DNA of 64,000 nucleotides, from contig NC_081412.1 of NCBI RefSeq assembly GCF_030272615.1, forward strand, positions 668,489,852 to 668,553,851, given 5' to 3'. The notes under the pieces were generated by a model. The model saw only the letters and a list, made by a program, of their open reading frames with translations, did not search any database and had not been told where the DNA came from. This DNA is from Cryptomeria japonica (lineage: Eukaryota > Streptophyta > Pinopsida > Cupressales > Cupressaceae). The position numbers were made by a program, and so were the translations under genes. Positions 23,752 through 36,541 of the stretch are shown one piece after another (positions within the stretch are counted from its first letter, which is position 1; each line of letters begins with the position of its first letter).

Positions 23752-26700
23752 ATGAAGTCCACTCTGCATTTGTTTGGAAACGTCTTTAGCTTGGCATCCA
23801 CAAAAGCCATAGTTAGTGATACTGACTTGAAAGGAGAGAGCCTTGAAGAGTTGAAAGAAAGGGTGTTCAAGGGTATTGATAAGTCTTTTTGTATAGAGAT
23901 TTTGAGTAGTGGACTTTTAGAAGCCGCAGCCTTTCCTCTAGCAATTCCTTGCCCAGAGTTAGTTCGAGAATGTATTGCTAGATATGACTCAGTATCTGAA
24001 ACTATTAAGAGAGATAATGGCAAAACCCTTTTTGCCATTAACCATGAGGTGATTGCTTCAGTTTTTAAGATACCAGATTACCAGTTTTCTAATTTTTCTC
24101 CTGCCCAGTCAATCAGTGAGTTCAATGCAGACAGAGGCGGACATCAAAATAATGTGGCAAAATTCTGGTTGAAGGTCCCTCAGAGAGGTGGTTCTAGGTT
24201 ACCCAAAAATCCTAACAAGAACCACATGTTGCCACATATCCATGATGTGATGCTTGTGTTGCATCGAGCCAGAGGTTCTGCCAAAGCTTATAGTTTTGAT
24301 GATTGGATTTATTGCTATGTGCAATTAGTTCTGGAAGGAAAACAATATTTGGATTGGGCAAAGTTAATTGCTGATTCAATGAGAGAGCAGTTGAGTCTAG
24401 CCAAGCAGTTTCAACAAAACTTCTTCATGTCCTCATATCTCTTGTATTGTCTAGCTTGTGTTAAGGAGTTAACGGGTGTACCAAAGCAGCTCACTGAGGA
24501 AGATGTTCCCATGTATGAGTTCTATCCTATGCTACAAAAAGACAATGCCCTACAAGATTTCAGAAGGATACACAATGCATTCCTAGGTGATATGTGTCAT
24601 GAACTGAAGAGTACAAAGGCTAAACGGATTTCAGATGATGCATAGACCTTGATTAAGAAGTTTGGTAGTTTTTACATCCAGTTCCCACGCTTTTGCTATA
24701 TATGGGTAGGAGGCTTTGAAGAGGAACCCTTCAAGCTCCCTCACTTCTATTCTGATTGTTTTGTTCTAGCAGAAGTATGTAGGCAACTGACCTCTATGAT
24801 CAAGAAGGCATAGCCTAAGGACAAGTGGGAAGGTCATTTTCCCATACAATTGGGAGTGTTGTCTTGTAATTCAATGTCTGATGCACTAAGTATAGGAGCA
24901 GACCTTAGGAATTTTAATTTCTCTCTATATTCTAAAAGGAAAGGGTTTGACAATAAGGGATTTTCTAGGAGCCTTGGCCTAATGCCTTATCTTCCCATGC
25001 CATAGTTAGAAGATTTTTGGGAAGACTATATAGATGAACTTGAAGTTTTCAAAAGGGAAAACATGATATTGGTGCTAGAACAGGTTGTCTCTTTGCAAAT
25101 AAAGTTAGACATTAAAGGGCTTGAAGAGGATTATCTTGAATTGTTTGAACCAGGATATTTAGCTCATACAGAGACTGAAATGTTCCCAATTAATTGGGAT
25201 GAGGAGGAAAATGATGACATACAATTGAGGACCAAACGAGTTCTAGAAAGAACCATGGCATGGGTGGCTAAAAAGAAAGCAATAAAGTCAGGCGCCAAGT
25301 CCCTTTCTGCAAGAAATAATAAGGATCCTCTATCTTCACCAAAACGTCATCCTAATAGTGCTCCTGTTTGTGCAGGTAAGGATACCAAGTCGCCTTAGCC
25401 TAGACGCAAGTCTAGTCCAACTCTGGATTTTAGTACCCCTCGGCATACTCAATCACGAAGTGTCACCCAGAGGAAGATGGACCAGGTCAAGGATATGGGA
25501 GTAAAGGATGATGTGCTTGAGGCTCAGATTTTTGAAATTGAAGATTTGGATGGTGAATTTGCTTGTGTTGTGGACTCCCAAATAGTGACTGTGGCTATGA
25601 TGCCACCACAAAAGATGATCGAAGGAGCTACTCATCTTGCTGTGACCCCTAAATGGTTAACAACCTCACTGAACAAGAAAAGGAGCTTTCTTCCTATGAA
25701 CATTTTGATTCAGGAAATTTTTGCTAAGTACACAAAGAAGAATCCAAAGCTGAAAAGGTTCAAGACCACCGCTCACCTGAACAATGATGAAGAAACTAGA
25801 AAATGGATGGCCGAAATTGCCTCATACAAACCGAAAAATGAAAATAGAGAGGCTGGTCCTAATGATTTTGAGATCACAAAAGTAGAGTTGGGAAAAATGA
25901 GAAGGGATACAGATAACCATTTTTTCCAAGTGTCGGCAAAGAAAATGCTTACCAGGTCAGAGAAGGATGGACGAGAGAAAAGAGAACTTAAATGACACAA
26001 GTGTTTTGGCTTAGTTCATCAATAGTATCAGTTACCTTGGAGCAATTCCAATATCCCATGCCATTGAGAACTTCGACCCAACTTCTCCGGAAAACAAGAA
26101 GTTGATGAACCAAGTTCAACGGGCTAAGAGCATCACTGAAGCTGTTGAGAAGTGGATTGAACAAATAATCAAAGATGGTGAGAAGTACATTACTAACTCC
26201 CAAGGATTATGTGATGAAATACAGAGCCTTATTTCTAAAATTCAAAACCAGCTTGTGCCATGGGAGAAAGAAGAGCACAAATGGCAGAATATCCTGCCTC
26301 TGTTTGCCAAAATAGAAGAATATGGGACTACTAGGTTTCTAACAAAATATTCAATTAAGCTGGTGGCCGATGAATGTTAGCTTTTTGTGCTGAAGAAAAC
26401 TATCATGTGGCAAGTGCTTACCTTCCAGTCGGTAATTATAGATGCAAGGACCTCTGTTTATGAACTCCAGAATCTGCAAAGTAGTATAGTCAAGGATAAT
26501 AAGGTGGTTAATCCCAATCATGACTGGGAGTTAGGAATCTGTGGCTCAAGCACACAGGAAGCAATCAAATCTTTTCAGTTGAACATGGAGAAGATCAAAG
26601 CCAAGGGTAGCTTCACACTAGAGGATATAACCAAGGTGGCTAGGATTGAATCTATGATTTTCATTGGGAATGATCAGCTACCGAAACACTCAGAGAAGAT

Positions 26701-26839
26701 GGTGCAACATAGGTGGAATAAAGAGGTGGCAAAGGCAAAACTCAATGCAATGAAAGTCCCGAGCCAATCCATGGTTCAAGAACTTACAACTACTCATGAC
26801 ACCCGCGAAGATGGAGAAGATGACAATGATGGAATATGA
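23752..26839 (+). pseudogene. K additional ORF (env position), about 1,030 codons, broken
   Basis: Begins MKSTLHLFGNVFSLA. Residues 1-300 include FAINHEVIASVFKIPDY and a segment (DDWIYCYVQLVLEGKQYLDW ... FFMSSYLLYCLACVKELTGV) that follows the pattern of the putative plant transposon protein domain of Athila-type elements. The rest is charged, with a basic linker (KSGAKSLSARNNKDPLSSPK) and a helical C-terminal region ending DDNDGI and TGA. It is broken by six in-frame stops, all TAG (near 24643, 24811, 25003, 25396, 26017 and 26377), and by one frame change near 25990. No signal peptide or membrane segment is evident, so an envelope role is not supported. Function unknown. Confidence 0.75.
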
Positions 26840-27803
26840 CATAATGCACCAATTTAGGACTAGTTTCCTTTATTTTTAAAACATTTCTCATAGTTATGCA
26901 AAGACTTCGGGACATCTATCCCAAAATACTTCTTGTTGGTTTCGTAACTGTTTTACCGAGGAGTGGTCGAGTTTTCAAGGAGACCACCCCTGTTTAGACT
27001 ACAAATTAAGTAAAACAGATGGTAGAAGCGTTAGATTTTAGTAACTAATTTTGTGAGCTTTGACTCAAATTTTTGCTTTGGCATTTTCTGTTTTTAATCA
27101 AAGGAAGAATCAGATGGTTGAGATCTGTTATGGAAAAATATTGACAGATGTATTTTTGTGTCATTGTTGCATAAGGATATTTATATGAAATCTGATCATA
27201 TTGTTTTTGGGAGAAGGAAGATCTGTGTATTTTGAATTTGAATAGATAACATGTGTTTGCATAATTTCATCTGATCAAGTAACAGTAATTGATCATTTCA
27301 TTACAGTATTTCATTCTTCCTCTGATGTTCTTTCCTTTGAATGTGTTGTTTACTCTAGAAAAGATTCATGATTGAGGGCGGATTTATTTTCCTTGAATCT
27401 GTTCATCTTTTGTTAATTTAGGTGGAGAAAGTATATTGAACTTTGTTTCAGTTGCTGTTGTTGCATGCATTGAAAAATTAAGGAAAATAACTTACATTGT
27501 TTGTGAGACATGTGGAAAATTTCAGCCTTTCATCCAAGAATGAAATAGGTGGCCTTACACGCTTTCTGGTTAAAAGCTTTCATTCAAATAAAAACAAAAC
27601 ACATTCCATGAAAAACCAAGATAGGGAGCTGTACCTATGCAAAAATTCAGAGGGAAGTGATTTGAACAACACTTACTCAACTATTCAGTGAATCATTTGT
27701 TCTTAGAATAAGGTAACAGAGTTTAAGATTAATCATTTAAAAATAAAGAGCAAATCTATTCACTAATAGTATCTTAGACAGAGATCCATCAAATGCGGTG
27801 TTA
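26840..27803 (+). other. K 3' region and probable LTR, boundaries unresolved
   Basis: A+T-rich and non-coding. It must contain the 3' LTR of K if K is inserted in D. The last bases before D resumes are GCGGTGTTACA, a plausible LTR end. Candidate starts after purine runs include about 27221 (after GGGAGAAGGAAGATC). I could not confirm an LTR without its partner. Confidence 0.35.
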
Positions 27804-29195
27804 CATTACTCCAGGTTTGGGCATGGGAACATATAGCCATTGCTCGACCAACTGTTTATGTGGAGCTTCAAGATGAGCAGCTTTATGCATATATATACAA
27901 TAGGGATTAGACAAAGGGGTTCAGGAAACACCCTATATTGGAGGCATCATCTCAATATCTTGTAGTATTTCAGATGGAGGCCTTATCTTGGTTGTCCTAG
28001 TTTGGTAGATTATACATATCACTTGCCATATTGTAGATAGAAGAGGTACTTGATTGGTCATGATGTAGATCACAACAGGAATATTGATATTCATCTTCCA
28101 AGTTGTGTTCTTTGTCAGTTTGGAGAGTTACAAGGTATACCCGATGTTACTACATATTTTTCTTGGGTCAGACGGGAGATTAGTGATTAGGGGGTGTGTG
28201 TTCAGCCACATGTTGTGATTGTTGAGTTTTATTCTCTTCTTCCTATGCAGCAAGGTTGGGCAGCTGGGGCACCAAATCTAGGTACTATTCCTTAGTTTGA
28301 TGCTTGGTAGGTACCACATAGGCTTGTATCATTGATAGATCCTATAGTTCCAATCTAAGCATAGCAGATTCAGTACCAAAGGCCATGGGGAGGGAGATGA
28401 GGGGAATGGGATGGAGGAGGATAGGTTCCGGCTATTGCAGCAGCAATCCAGGAGGGGGAAGAGGAGGTAAACATCAGTGGAGAAACCAAGTCTAGCAGTT
28501 TAGATGAGGATGGGAGTGATGATTCTACTTCAGGATCATTGAGCAGTGAAGGGGATGATGATGATGGGCAGGACATTGATATGCCCAAGCTGGAGGATAC
28601 TCCCACTGTAGAGGGAGGTCGGGATGGTAGACAAGATTAGGGTGAAGATGATGATGATCTATAGGTTTTGAGAGCATGGATTAGGAGTTTAGAGGATGCC
28701 TTGGCTAGAGAGCAACAATCTCGAGGTGAGAGCGAGACTATATAGATCCTAAGAGCACAGGTCTATAGTCTAGAGCATGCCCTAGGGAGAGAGATATCAA
28801 AGAGGGAGGAGGATTGAGTTGTGGTTTTGCAAGAGAAACAAGAATGGGAGAGGGATCACCTCTAGAGAGAGCATGACGAGGCTATGAAAAGAGATAATTT
28901 GATTCAGGATACACAGGAGTAGTATCTTGATCCATCTACAAGGTCTCGAGATGATCGACTTATTCATTTGGCCTAGGACTGCACATATTGGCATCCATAG
29001 TACGAGTGAGCTATACCTGAGGGACAATGAGTATCGAGCTATAGGACATATATTTCAAGGAGGAGATTGGGTGGATTGACTATTCGAGATACTAGCACTG
29101 TGGGTGTCATGGGTCCACCTCAAGCATCATTGGGTCATCCTGGAGAAGGATCTAGTAGGTAGGATTCACCTGATGATAGGGGTAGTGTCAATTGA
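27804..29195 (+). pseudogene. Plant-mobile-domain ORF of D, C-terminal part, antisense to pol
   Basis: Starts inside the domain at LLQVWAWEHIAIARP, the motif found before the Arg-Pro of many plant mobile domains (PF10536). It continues through a linker to an acidic and coiled-coil tail (for example LEDALAREQQSRGESE and KQEWERDHL). It ends near GVMGPPQASLG, shared in form with the tail in C (GVMGPPAPLG). It is broken by frame changes and many stops, mostly TAG in the tail. The N-terminal half is missing because K is inserted at 27803. These domains were captured from host genes by Tat and MULE elements; their role in the element is unknown. Confidence 0.65.
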
Positions 29196-31089
29196 GACAC
29201 TTATTAGATATCATTTGAGCCATTGGGAGTTTGTTATATATTCTAACACATTATCATTTTTGAGTTATATATGATATGCAATTTTGGCGGCGGTTATATG
29301 CTTTATGTTCTATTTATGATGCATGGTTTTATTAAGCTTTTTATGATGCAGTCTATATGATCCATATGATTTATATGATTTTACTTATGTTTTCTATATG
29401 ATATATGACTCTATGATGCATGACTTAGTTCTATTTATAATGTATGATGTATGATGTGATGTGTAGATGATGTAATTAATCTATATGATAATGCAAATTG
29501 ATATCACTTAATGCAAATAATGGTATGCAAATCTAAATGAACTATGGATTGTTGAATCTTTGTTATAATGCAAACCTAAATCAATGTAGCTAATGAAATT
29601 GATATGTAAAGCTAATAAATGTAGTGATCATAAGTCTAAATGATTTGAATGCAATCACCTAAATGAAAATGAAAATGAAAATGAACTAAATGAATGTAAT
29701 GAATGAGTCTTTTTGCTTGATAATATGCTAGAATTTATTTGGTTTGCCATTGGACTCTAGTAACAAAGCAGAACTATTAGTAAGATGAAAACATTAGAAA
29801 GACATGATGTGAGAGATGATGTTAAATGATGGAATGATGAGAAAAAATAATTAGGTCGATCCACAAAAAGATATTGATAAAAGAATGATCTTGATTGATA
29901 TAATCAGCATGATGAGATTAGAAAATGATATGATTGATGATTGATGATTAATTATCCTTTGTGTCTTTATTCATAGTGCAACACATATTTATCACTGAGA
30001 CTTATTATGTAACAATGAAGTTGCATACATCAAGGTATAAGGAACCAAGATGTAAAGATATCTCATTGCAAGAACAAACACGTAGCAGACAAGGAGTGAA
30101 CCCTCCATTTTGGGAATGATGCTAGGATTCGAGGTGTATGTGGCATTCAGATATAGAACTCACTTATCATAGATACCCATAACACCATTGCCCCAGAATT
30201 TCATTGGTTCATACCACAAATAGAAAACAAATAAAAGGAGCATGCCCATCATAGCTCCTCTAGTCACTTTTGGACATCCTTGAGTAGCATAGAAACATGA
30301 TCTTTGTCAATTGATAAAAGATAAAACCAAATTAAACAAACCTCAGTAGATATACTAGACTATGCCTTTTCTTTGATTGTTTGATGTGATGGTTGATAAT
30401 CTCTAATCTCAAAAATTTTGGACCCCATTTAAGAGTGACCTGTCTGGTTTCAAGTGTATCCATCTCTCTTTAAGACAAGATAATGATCACTTCATATGGA
30501 TAGTGATATGATTGATAAGATAGTTTGATCAGTTGATTGCAGATTTTGATAAGATAGTTTTATCCTTTGCAAACTTTGTGTGAAGTGTTTGTTGGATATC
30601 TGCTAGGGTGTTTGATTCTTGTGAGACATTTTATTGCAAGTTTTTTATTTTTTTTTCAATTTTTAGTTTGTTTTCAAGAGCTTTTCGATGTTTTTGTACT
30701 TTTTTAGGATTGTTTTTGAATGTTTTTGATATTTTATGCTTTTTCGATGTTTCTGGTTTATTTCTTCAAGACTGTTTTTGAATGTTTTAGGTATTTTTAT
30801 TTTTTCGATGTTTTTGGTTGATGTCTTCAAGATTGTTTTTCGAATGTTTTTGATATTTCCTGTTTTTTTAATGTTTTTGATTTGTTTGGATTTTCAAATT
30901 TCGTCGATGTTTTTTGTGCTTTTTCTAAGATATTTTTTTTTAAGGATTTTTTAATGACATTATCTAATTTTTAGGTTTTTCAGGAATTTTTATAATTAGG
31001 GTTTTTTCAGCTATGCCCCCAATATGATGATCTGCAGAATGCATATGGAGATAGTGAAATTTTGGCATAACCTATACTAATGTAGTATG
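29196..31089. other. D spacer, first part
   Basis: No gene supported. 29240-29500 is rich in TATGAT/ATGATG words, like 44590-45000 in C. 30682-30880 holds a short tandem repeat. The last five bases (GTATG) are the left target duplication of E. Confidence 0.5.
30682..30880 (+). repeat. About 61-bp tandem repeat, three units, T-rich
   Basis: TTGTTTTTGAATGTTT-like starts recur at about 30709, 30771 and 30832. Each is followed by CTTTTTCGATGTTT and a TCTTCAAGA phrase. Units are imperfect. Confidence 0.7.
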
Positions 31090-32282
31090 TGTTAGGTCTG
31101 ACTTGGAAAGCTAATGTACTGAGAGGGGAGGGGTGAATTAGTACTTCAAAACTTTTCTTGAAAAATAATTTTACTGATAAACACAAACTAAGTATTGCTG
31201 ATCTCATAAATATATAATACTGAAACTTAATCATAGAAATAACATCCATCAAAATTTCACTCCATAACACAAAGATTTTTGGTTACGCAGAAACTCTTGG
31301 TTAGAGAGAAAAACTACGGTGGGGATGGCACCCACAACTTCACTACTATAGTAATAAAGATTGCTCGGTTAGAGCTACATGTTTAGTTATTTCTAATAGC
31401 TTACCCTGTTAGGAGTATAAAGATCTTTAGATCTACCTTGCTAAAGGATTTTACAAACACTTCTACAAAAGGTTGTACCTAGTTAAAGGCTTTACAATTT
31501 ATAGAGTTTATTAGAGTCTTTTACCCTATTAAAGGTTTCTAACACAACTAAATATTTCAATCAAAATCTTTACAAAATATCTACAACTTCACATCTGAAA
31601 TGTTATAGCAGACTCTATGTGCTCAATATAAAATTACCTTGCTCATAGCATTCCTCAGTAATTGATAAATAAACTCGATAACCACTTTTGTATACTCTGT
31701 CCCTTAAACTATTCTTTGAATCCTTCTTGGTAACCTCTGAATATCTCTATCAATCTTCTTTCTTCACACTTAATTATATCATCACTTTGTATCTTCTCTC
31801 TTGATTGTCATGTCATATTTCAAATACTCAAATCATTCTATTTATATAGATCTCTGAGACAGTGATTTGTTCATGCTTCGATCATACAAACATGTTTTAT
31901 TGAATGAATAAACAAAGAAATTATTTCATTGGATATTCTTCCTCAAAATCGTACAAAATCTTTAAATGCAATTTCCTATGTAATAACAGTTTCATCTTCT
32001 CGAATCTTGTAACATGTTTCATATGTGTGTCCAGGTTCATTGAATTTGGTAACACGTTTCCACTCGGTTCAGATTAACTCGGTATACCTTCTTTGCTGCT
32101 CGGTAGACATATTAACTCGGTTCATAGCTCAATGTATATCATCTCGGTGACTTGTCTCTCTTCTGTAACTGACACCGATAACCTTGGTATTTACTGACTG
32201 GACTTTTCAGTAGTATAAACCGACTAGTGTATATAGGATGACTTTGGGCATAAAACTAATGACAACTTAGTAAATAGCAACA
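31090..32282 (-). repeat. 3' LTR of E
   Basis: 1,193 bases, plus-strand ends TGTTAGGTCTG and AATAGCAACA. The CTGAGAGGGGAGGGGTGAATTA box lies near its minus-strand 3' end. TATATAAATAG (minus) at 31838-31848 is the likely core promoter. Confidence 0.9.
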
Positions 32283-32296
32283 ATCTCCCCTTTTGA
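32283..32296 (-). other. Polypurine tract of E
   Basis: The minus strand reads TCAAAAGGGGAGAT directly before the LTR start TGTTGCTATT. A second purine run, AAAAAGGGGGAG, lies about 360 bases upstream at about 32650. Confidence 0.8.
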
Positions 32297-32430
32297 CATT
32301 AGTTTGGTATGTTTGACAAAACTCCTTTCAAAGTCATAACATGAAATCTATATACTTGCAAAATAAACTGAAATGTCAGTATATACATTGTTTAAATACA
32401 TATTCCTCTTATCAATATTATGTACATAAC

Positions 32431-32570
32431 TTGATGTTCCATACTCTATATTCCATGCTCTTGATGTTTCATGCTCTTGATGTTCCATGCTATGTATTCC
32501 ATGCTCTTGATGTTCCATGCTCTTGATGTTTCATTCTTTTGATGTTTCATGTTCTTGATGTTTCATGCTC
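32431..32570. repeat. 16-bp tandem repeat, nine units
   Basis: Consensus TTGATGTTYCATGCTC on the plus strand. Seven units are 16 bases and two are 14. It lies between the ORF2 end and the polypurine tract of E. Confidence 0.9.
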
Positions 32571-32665
32571 CGCTGACAATTTCAACTGTACACTCGGTAT
32601 ATATGATAAACTCTATACACTCAGATACTCTGTATACTTGGTACACTCCCCCTTTTTGACAAACA

Positions 32666-35600
32666 TCAAAACTAGTTACCATTTGGTGGGGACAACTAAT
32701 CAAAAATAGATTTATACTTTGTACGAGCTTCTGTAAGAGCGTTGGTAAGTGCATCCTTGACACTTTCCATTATTGTATTCTGAGTTGTTATATCAGCAGA
32801 CAGTGTGATCAAACCATCTAAAGTGCTTCCATCTACTTGAGTTGACAATTGGGTAGCTCAGTTGATCTGCTCTTGAACTGATGACAAATGGGGAATAAAT
32901 AATGTTTGAAGAGTCATGGTATCCATCCTTATTTTATGCTCTTCATTCCGAAGTTCTAACTGTTGAGCCATAAAGATTTGTAGCCTTGTATAAAAATTCT
33001 GAAGAGAATCTGGCTCGGTAGTCAATTTATTTGAGAGATCGGTAATGTCTTTTTCAATGACTTCAGTCTTATTCTTGATATATTTGATGAAGAATGAGAA
33101 TGTACATAACTTCTTGAATAAATAAATAATATGCTTGAGTTGAGGGGACAACTCATCAATGAATTCAATAAGCTTTATTTTACCTATAGCAATTGCTTTC
33201 TGCACTTCTTCAATCATCTTGTCAGTTAGCTCTTTATCTTTCAATTTTATAAGGTATTCTGATGCTTCTACTCCTGATTCCTCCAATTGAGTGAGTAGTT
33301 CATCCAGTTGCACATGGATGGCAACATCTTTATTGATGGTAGCTTTAGGTATCATGTCTATCAATAATGTTTTGACCTTCTGAAGTACTTGGTTCTTCTA
33401 CTAAATAGCTATCTGTCTTTCCTGCTCTGCTTTGGCTTTACAAAGCTCACCGAATTCTATCAATGCTTGCCCTTTCAATTTTGTAATGTCAACATTCGGT
33501 AACGCAATAGGCTTTGACAGATCTATCTTAAAATTGTGTCTTTTTGCTTTCTTCTCCTTTGATAATGATGCCTTCTCCGGTTGAATGGGTACAATGGCTT
33601 TTGAGGCTTGTCCTTCCTCAGTATGTTGCTCGGTAGAGGAAACACTTTTGTCGGTTCTTGTAGCCTCTGTTGTATCCTTCGGTGTTTCCTTGTTCAAAGT
33701 TTTTGTGGCAACTGTCTCGGTGCTTGATGGTACTTGGGAAGTTTTCTCACCGGTGGCCTAATAGGTAGATTCATTTAGTTTAACCTCTTGAACCTTTGTA
33801 CCTTGATCTGTGTCCTGAAGTTTCTTGGTTGTAACTTGTTGGGTGATCAGAGGATAGGACTTAATCTATTCTACAACTAATTCACTTGATATCGGTTTGG
33901 CATAGGAGCTCCCTTCTATCATTTCTCCTTCATGTTCTCCAGTGTCCATTACATCCTAATCTAACTGAATAGTGGAAGCAGGATCTTGCTCGGTGATGTC
34001 AACTATTTCTACTTCACCTTTTGTTTCTTCAGCCTGAATCCTGAATATTTTCTTCCATTTTTCTTCAGTTTCTTTTTCAACTTCGAGAAATAGGTCATTC
34101 ATCATTTTCAAGGCCCTTTGTTTTACTTGAAAATTTGTCTGGTAGTTTTTCAAATGATCTCTTATGTCATTTACTGACATATCTAGAAAGAGATGAACCA
34201 AAACTCTTTCTCTTATTTGCTTCTCCGAGTCCATAGCATATTTCCATCTATTATCAATGTGTGAGTATAATGCTTTTGGAAGAAAACCAGCCACTTCCAA
34301 TGGAACTACTCAGAACTTGAGAAGTACACAAATTATAGTCTCTTCTATTTGCCTATTCTCTTCATCTGTTCTTGTATCATATTTTACATATCTAAATGAC
34401 CCAAATCCACCATATTCCTTTAATTTTGCACAAAAATTGTCAACACTATGTACATCTTCCTTTGTGTTTTTTACAACCTAAAATTTATTTACATCTTCTG
34501 ACTCTATGTCACTTGCCTCTTTATCCAAAATTAGTCTTCTAGTCTTCTTTCTATAGGTTTTTGTAACCTTAGGCATTTCTACATTCTTTTGCTTCTTATC
34601 GAGTGATGCAGCAGATGATCTAGTGAATGGTCACTTTGATGGCTTGGTCGGTGACACCTCGGTTGTATCCTTTTTCTTTCTTTTCAAAACTTTGCCCTTT
34701 GGCAACTCGGTGCTCAGTGTAATTGCTGCTTCTTGAGCTTCAGATTCTTCCTTGATCAAAAGTTGATCACTCTTTGTTCTTGCTGGCTTAGTAGGTGTGG
34801 AGGTAGAACCTTCTCCAAACTTTTCAGTTAAATCCTTGATCATTCTGGTGGATTTTCTAGCAGCCTTCGGTACTGCAATGCTCATTTTTACTTTTTCTTT
34901 CTCCTCTTCATAGGTGCCATATCTTTTCTTGGTAGCATGCCTTGGAAGTACTAAAAAGGCATCTATCTATTGTTGAGAAATGTTAAAATATATCTCATAA
35001 ACCATAGGTGGTAATGATTGAGTCCTTGGTTCTACTGCATTGACATAACAGTAGTCGGTATCCAATTCAAAACATATAGTATCCTTGTACTTTTCCACTA
35101 GCTGAGGTGGAATCCTGTACCTGCTATGCATCTTTTCCTGGAATCTGTTGAAGTAATCATCCATTATCATATTGAAATTATCACCTAGTTGATTGATGAA
35201 ATCATTTATTTGATGGGTGATAGGTCGGTGTAATTCCCAAACAATGTTACCGACTGAAGGAAAGAATTTCTGAAAATAGAAGAACATACACACTAAGAGT
35301 GACCCAAACTTTAGTGTGTTTGCAGTATTATTCTTCTTTGGTTTCCTTATTGTATTGATATTTTCAAAAAGATTCTTTGATAATACTTCACATAAATCAA
35401 TTTGCATACCCTTTTTAACAATTTTATAAGCCAAATCTACAGCTACACATGGTACACTATTTTCTCTTGTAGACTGGAAGAAACAATAACCAATAACTCT
35501 AATAGCAAATTTTAGTTTTGCATCAGTCACATTGTTCAACTTAAGACCTCTGCTATCAGACTCAACACCTGTTAATGTTATCAATTCCTTATGTGAAATA

Positions 35601-36046
35601 ATCTTCTGTGCTTGGGCATGGTCAAATATACGGTATCTGGTTATCATGTGAATAATCTCCTTGGTGATCTTGAAAGTTTGATCCTCCAACCACATAAAAT
35701 CATCATGCACTCAACTCAAGACAAATTTGACCCATTAGGGTTTGAAGATTTTAGGATAGGTTAGGGATTTGGTCAATCCCTTAACTTTGATATGCTCAAA
35801 CTTGCTATCTAGGTTTCCATCGGTGCATAATTTGTCATACATATCCTTAATCTCAATATGACCCAGCTCATCAACTCGGCACTTGGTATAAAATCTAACA
35901 TCTTTGATTAACAGAGCCCTATCCGGAATAAGGGAGAATGTAGTTTTCTCATCAGGTTCGGATGCCACTTTGGGAGGTAAGGTGTATTTCAGTGTAGGCT
36001 TCTCAATGCTTTCTACTACAATGAGTTTCTGTATCTTGGGAGCCAT
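32666..36046 (-). pseudogene. E ORF2, about 1,126 codons, unrecognised, nonsense-broken only
   Basis: Begins MAPKIQKLIVVESIEK at ATG 36046. All pieces (36046-35735, 35710-34967, 34885-34631, 34300-33956, 33697-33401, 33364-32858) share one frame, and I read the gaps through without a frame change. At least thirteen stops interrupt it: eight TAG (including a TAG TAG pair near 33398), four TGA, one TAA. One TGA, in VLS*VHDD, is Arg in the G copy. The N-terminal region has KITKEIIHMITRY and FGSLLVCMFFYFQKFFPSVG. The middle is Lys/Thr/Pro-rich with nuclear-signal-like clusters (LKRKKKD). The C-terminal 250 codons are helical. It is weakly reminiscent of the K additional ORF. No catalytic motif; function unknown. 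Confidence 0.8.
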
Positions 36047-36541
36047 TTCAAACTTGAAATTCTACTTACGAAATAGCTTAGGGTTTCAAATAACTAGAAA
36101 ATGCTTCCAACTTAGTAAATACTTCACAAATATTCACAACTTGACTTTGATCGGTTAACTGATAAAAATGCGGTTTAGATTATGCTAAATACCTTGAATT
36201 CGCTCTTGGAAATGTTTGATCACCTTTTGATTCGCTTTGCTCTGCACTTGGAAAATTGGTAAGTGGAAAATGACTGTGCAAAATACTTTAAGTGCCTCTT
36301 TTTGACCTTATCAGGTTTCGTGCAGTTAGGTAAAATAGGCATTAAATGCACATGGTTCCACTATACCAACTAGATAGGTTTAATACGTTTGCCGACTTCT
36401 CTAGTAATTCGAAAAACTAGATAAAATTTCAAACTTGCTATTGCATCTTAGCTATGCAGATTTTGGAATTATGTACATGATTATATAGGAACTCTTAAGA
36501 TCTTACCTTGTGAGAATGCAGTCCCTCCATAGCTTTATTGA
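36047..36541 (-). other. E inter-ORF region
   Basis: About 495 bases without a gene. A TATA-like CCTATATAATC (minus strand, about 36482-36493) lies just after the ORF1 stop and about 440 bases before the ORF2 ATG. This suggests, weakly, separate transcription of ORF2. Confidence 0.35.

Larger units (their letters stand above)
19303..27803 (+). mobile_element. Gypsy K (Athila-like), 5' part outside window
   Basis: K comprises a short stub (19303-19320), the continuation after L (20688 on), an integrase ORF, a spacer, a large downstream ORF (23752-26839) and a 3' region. An integrase followed by a large env-position ORF is the Athila arrangement. Its left part lies beyond J, outside the window. 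Its right edge is taken as 27803, because plant-mobile-domain sequence of D begins at 27804. The 3' LTR could not be delimited. Confidence 0.6.

Noticed and set aside
20688-26839. UAG read as Gln (a reassigned stop codon), because K has ten internal TAGs at likely Gln sites and ends in TAA and TGA
   Set aside because: Neighbouring elements also have TGA at Arg sites and TAG at a Trp site (J), K itself has a frame change, and A and C have lost catalytic residues. Methylation-driven decay explains all of these together.
23752-26839. Envelope gene in K
   Set aside because: The ORF is in the env position, but I see no signal peptide, fusion segment or membrane anchor, so position alone does not support an envelope protein.
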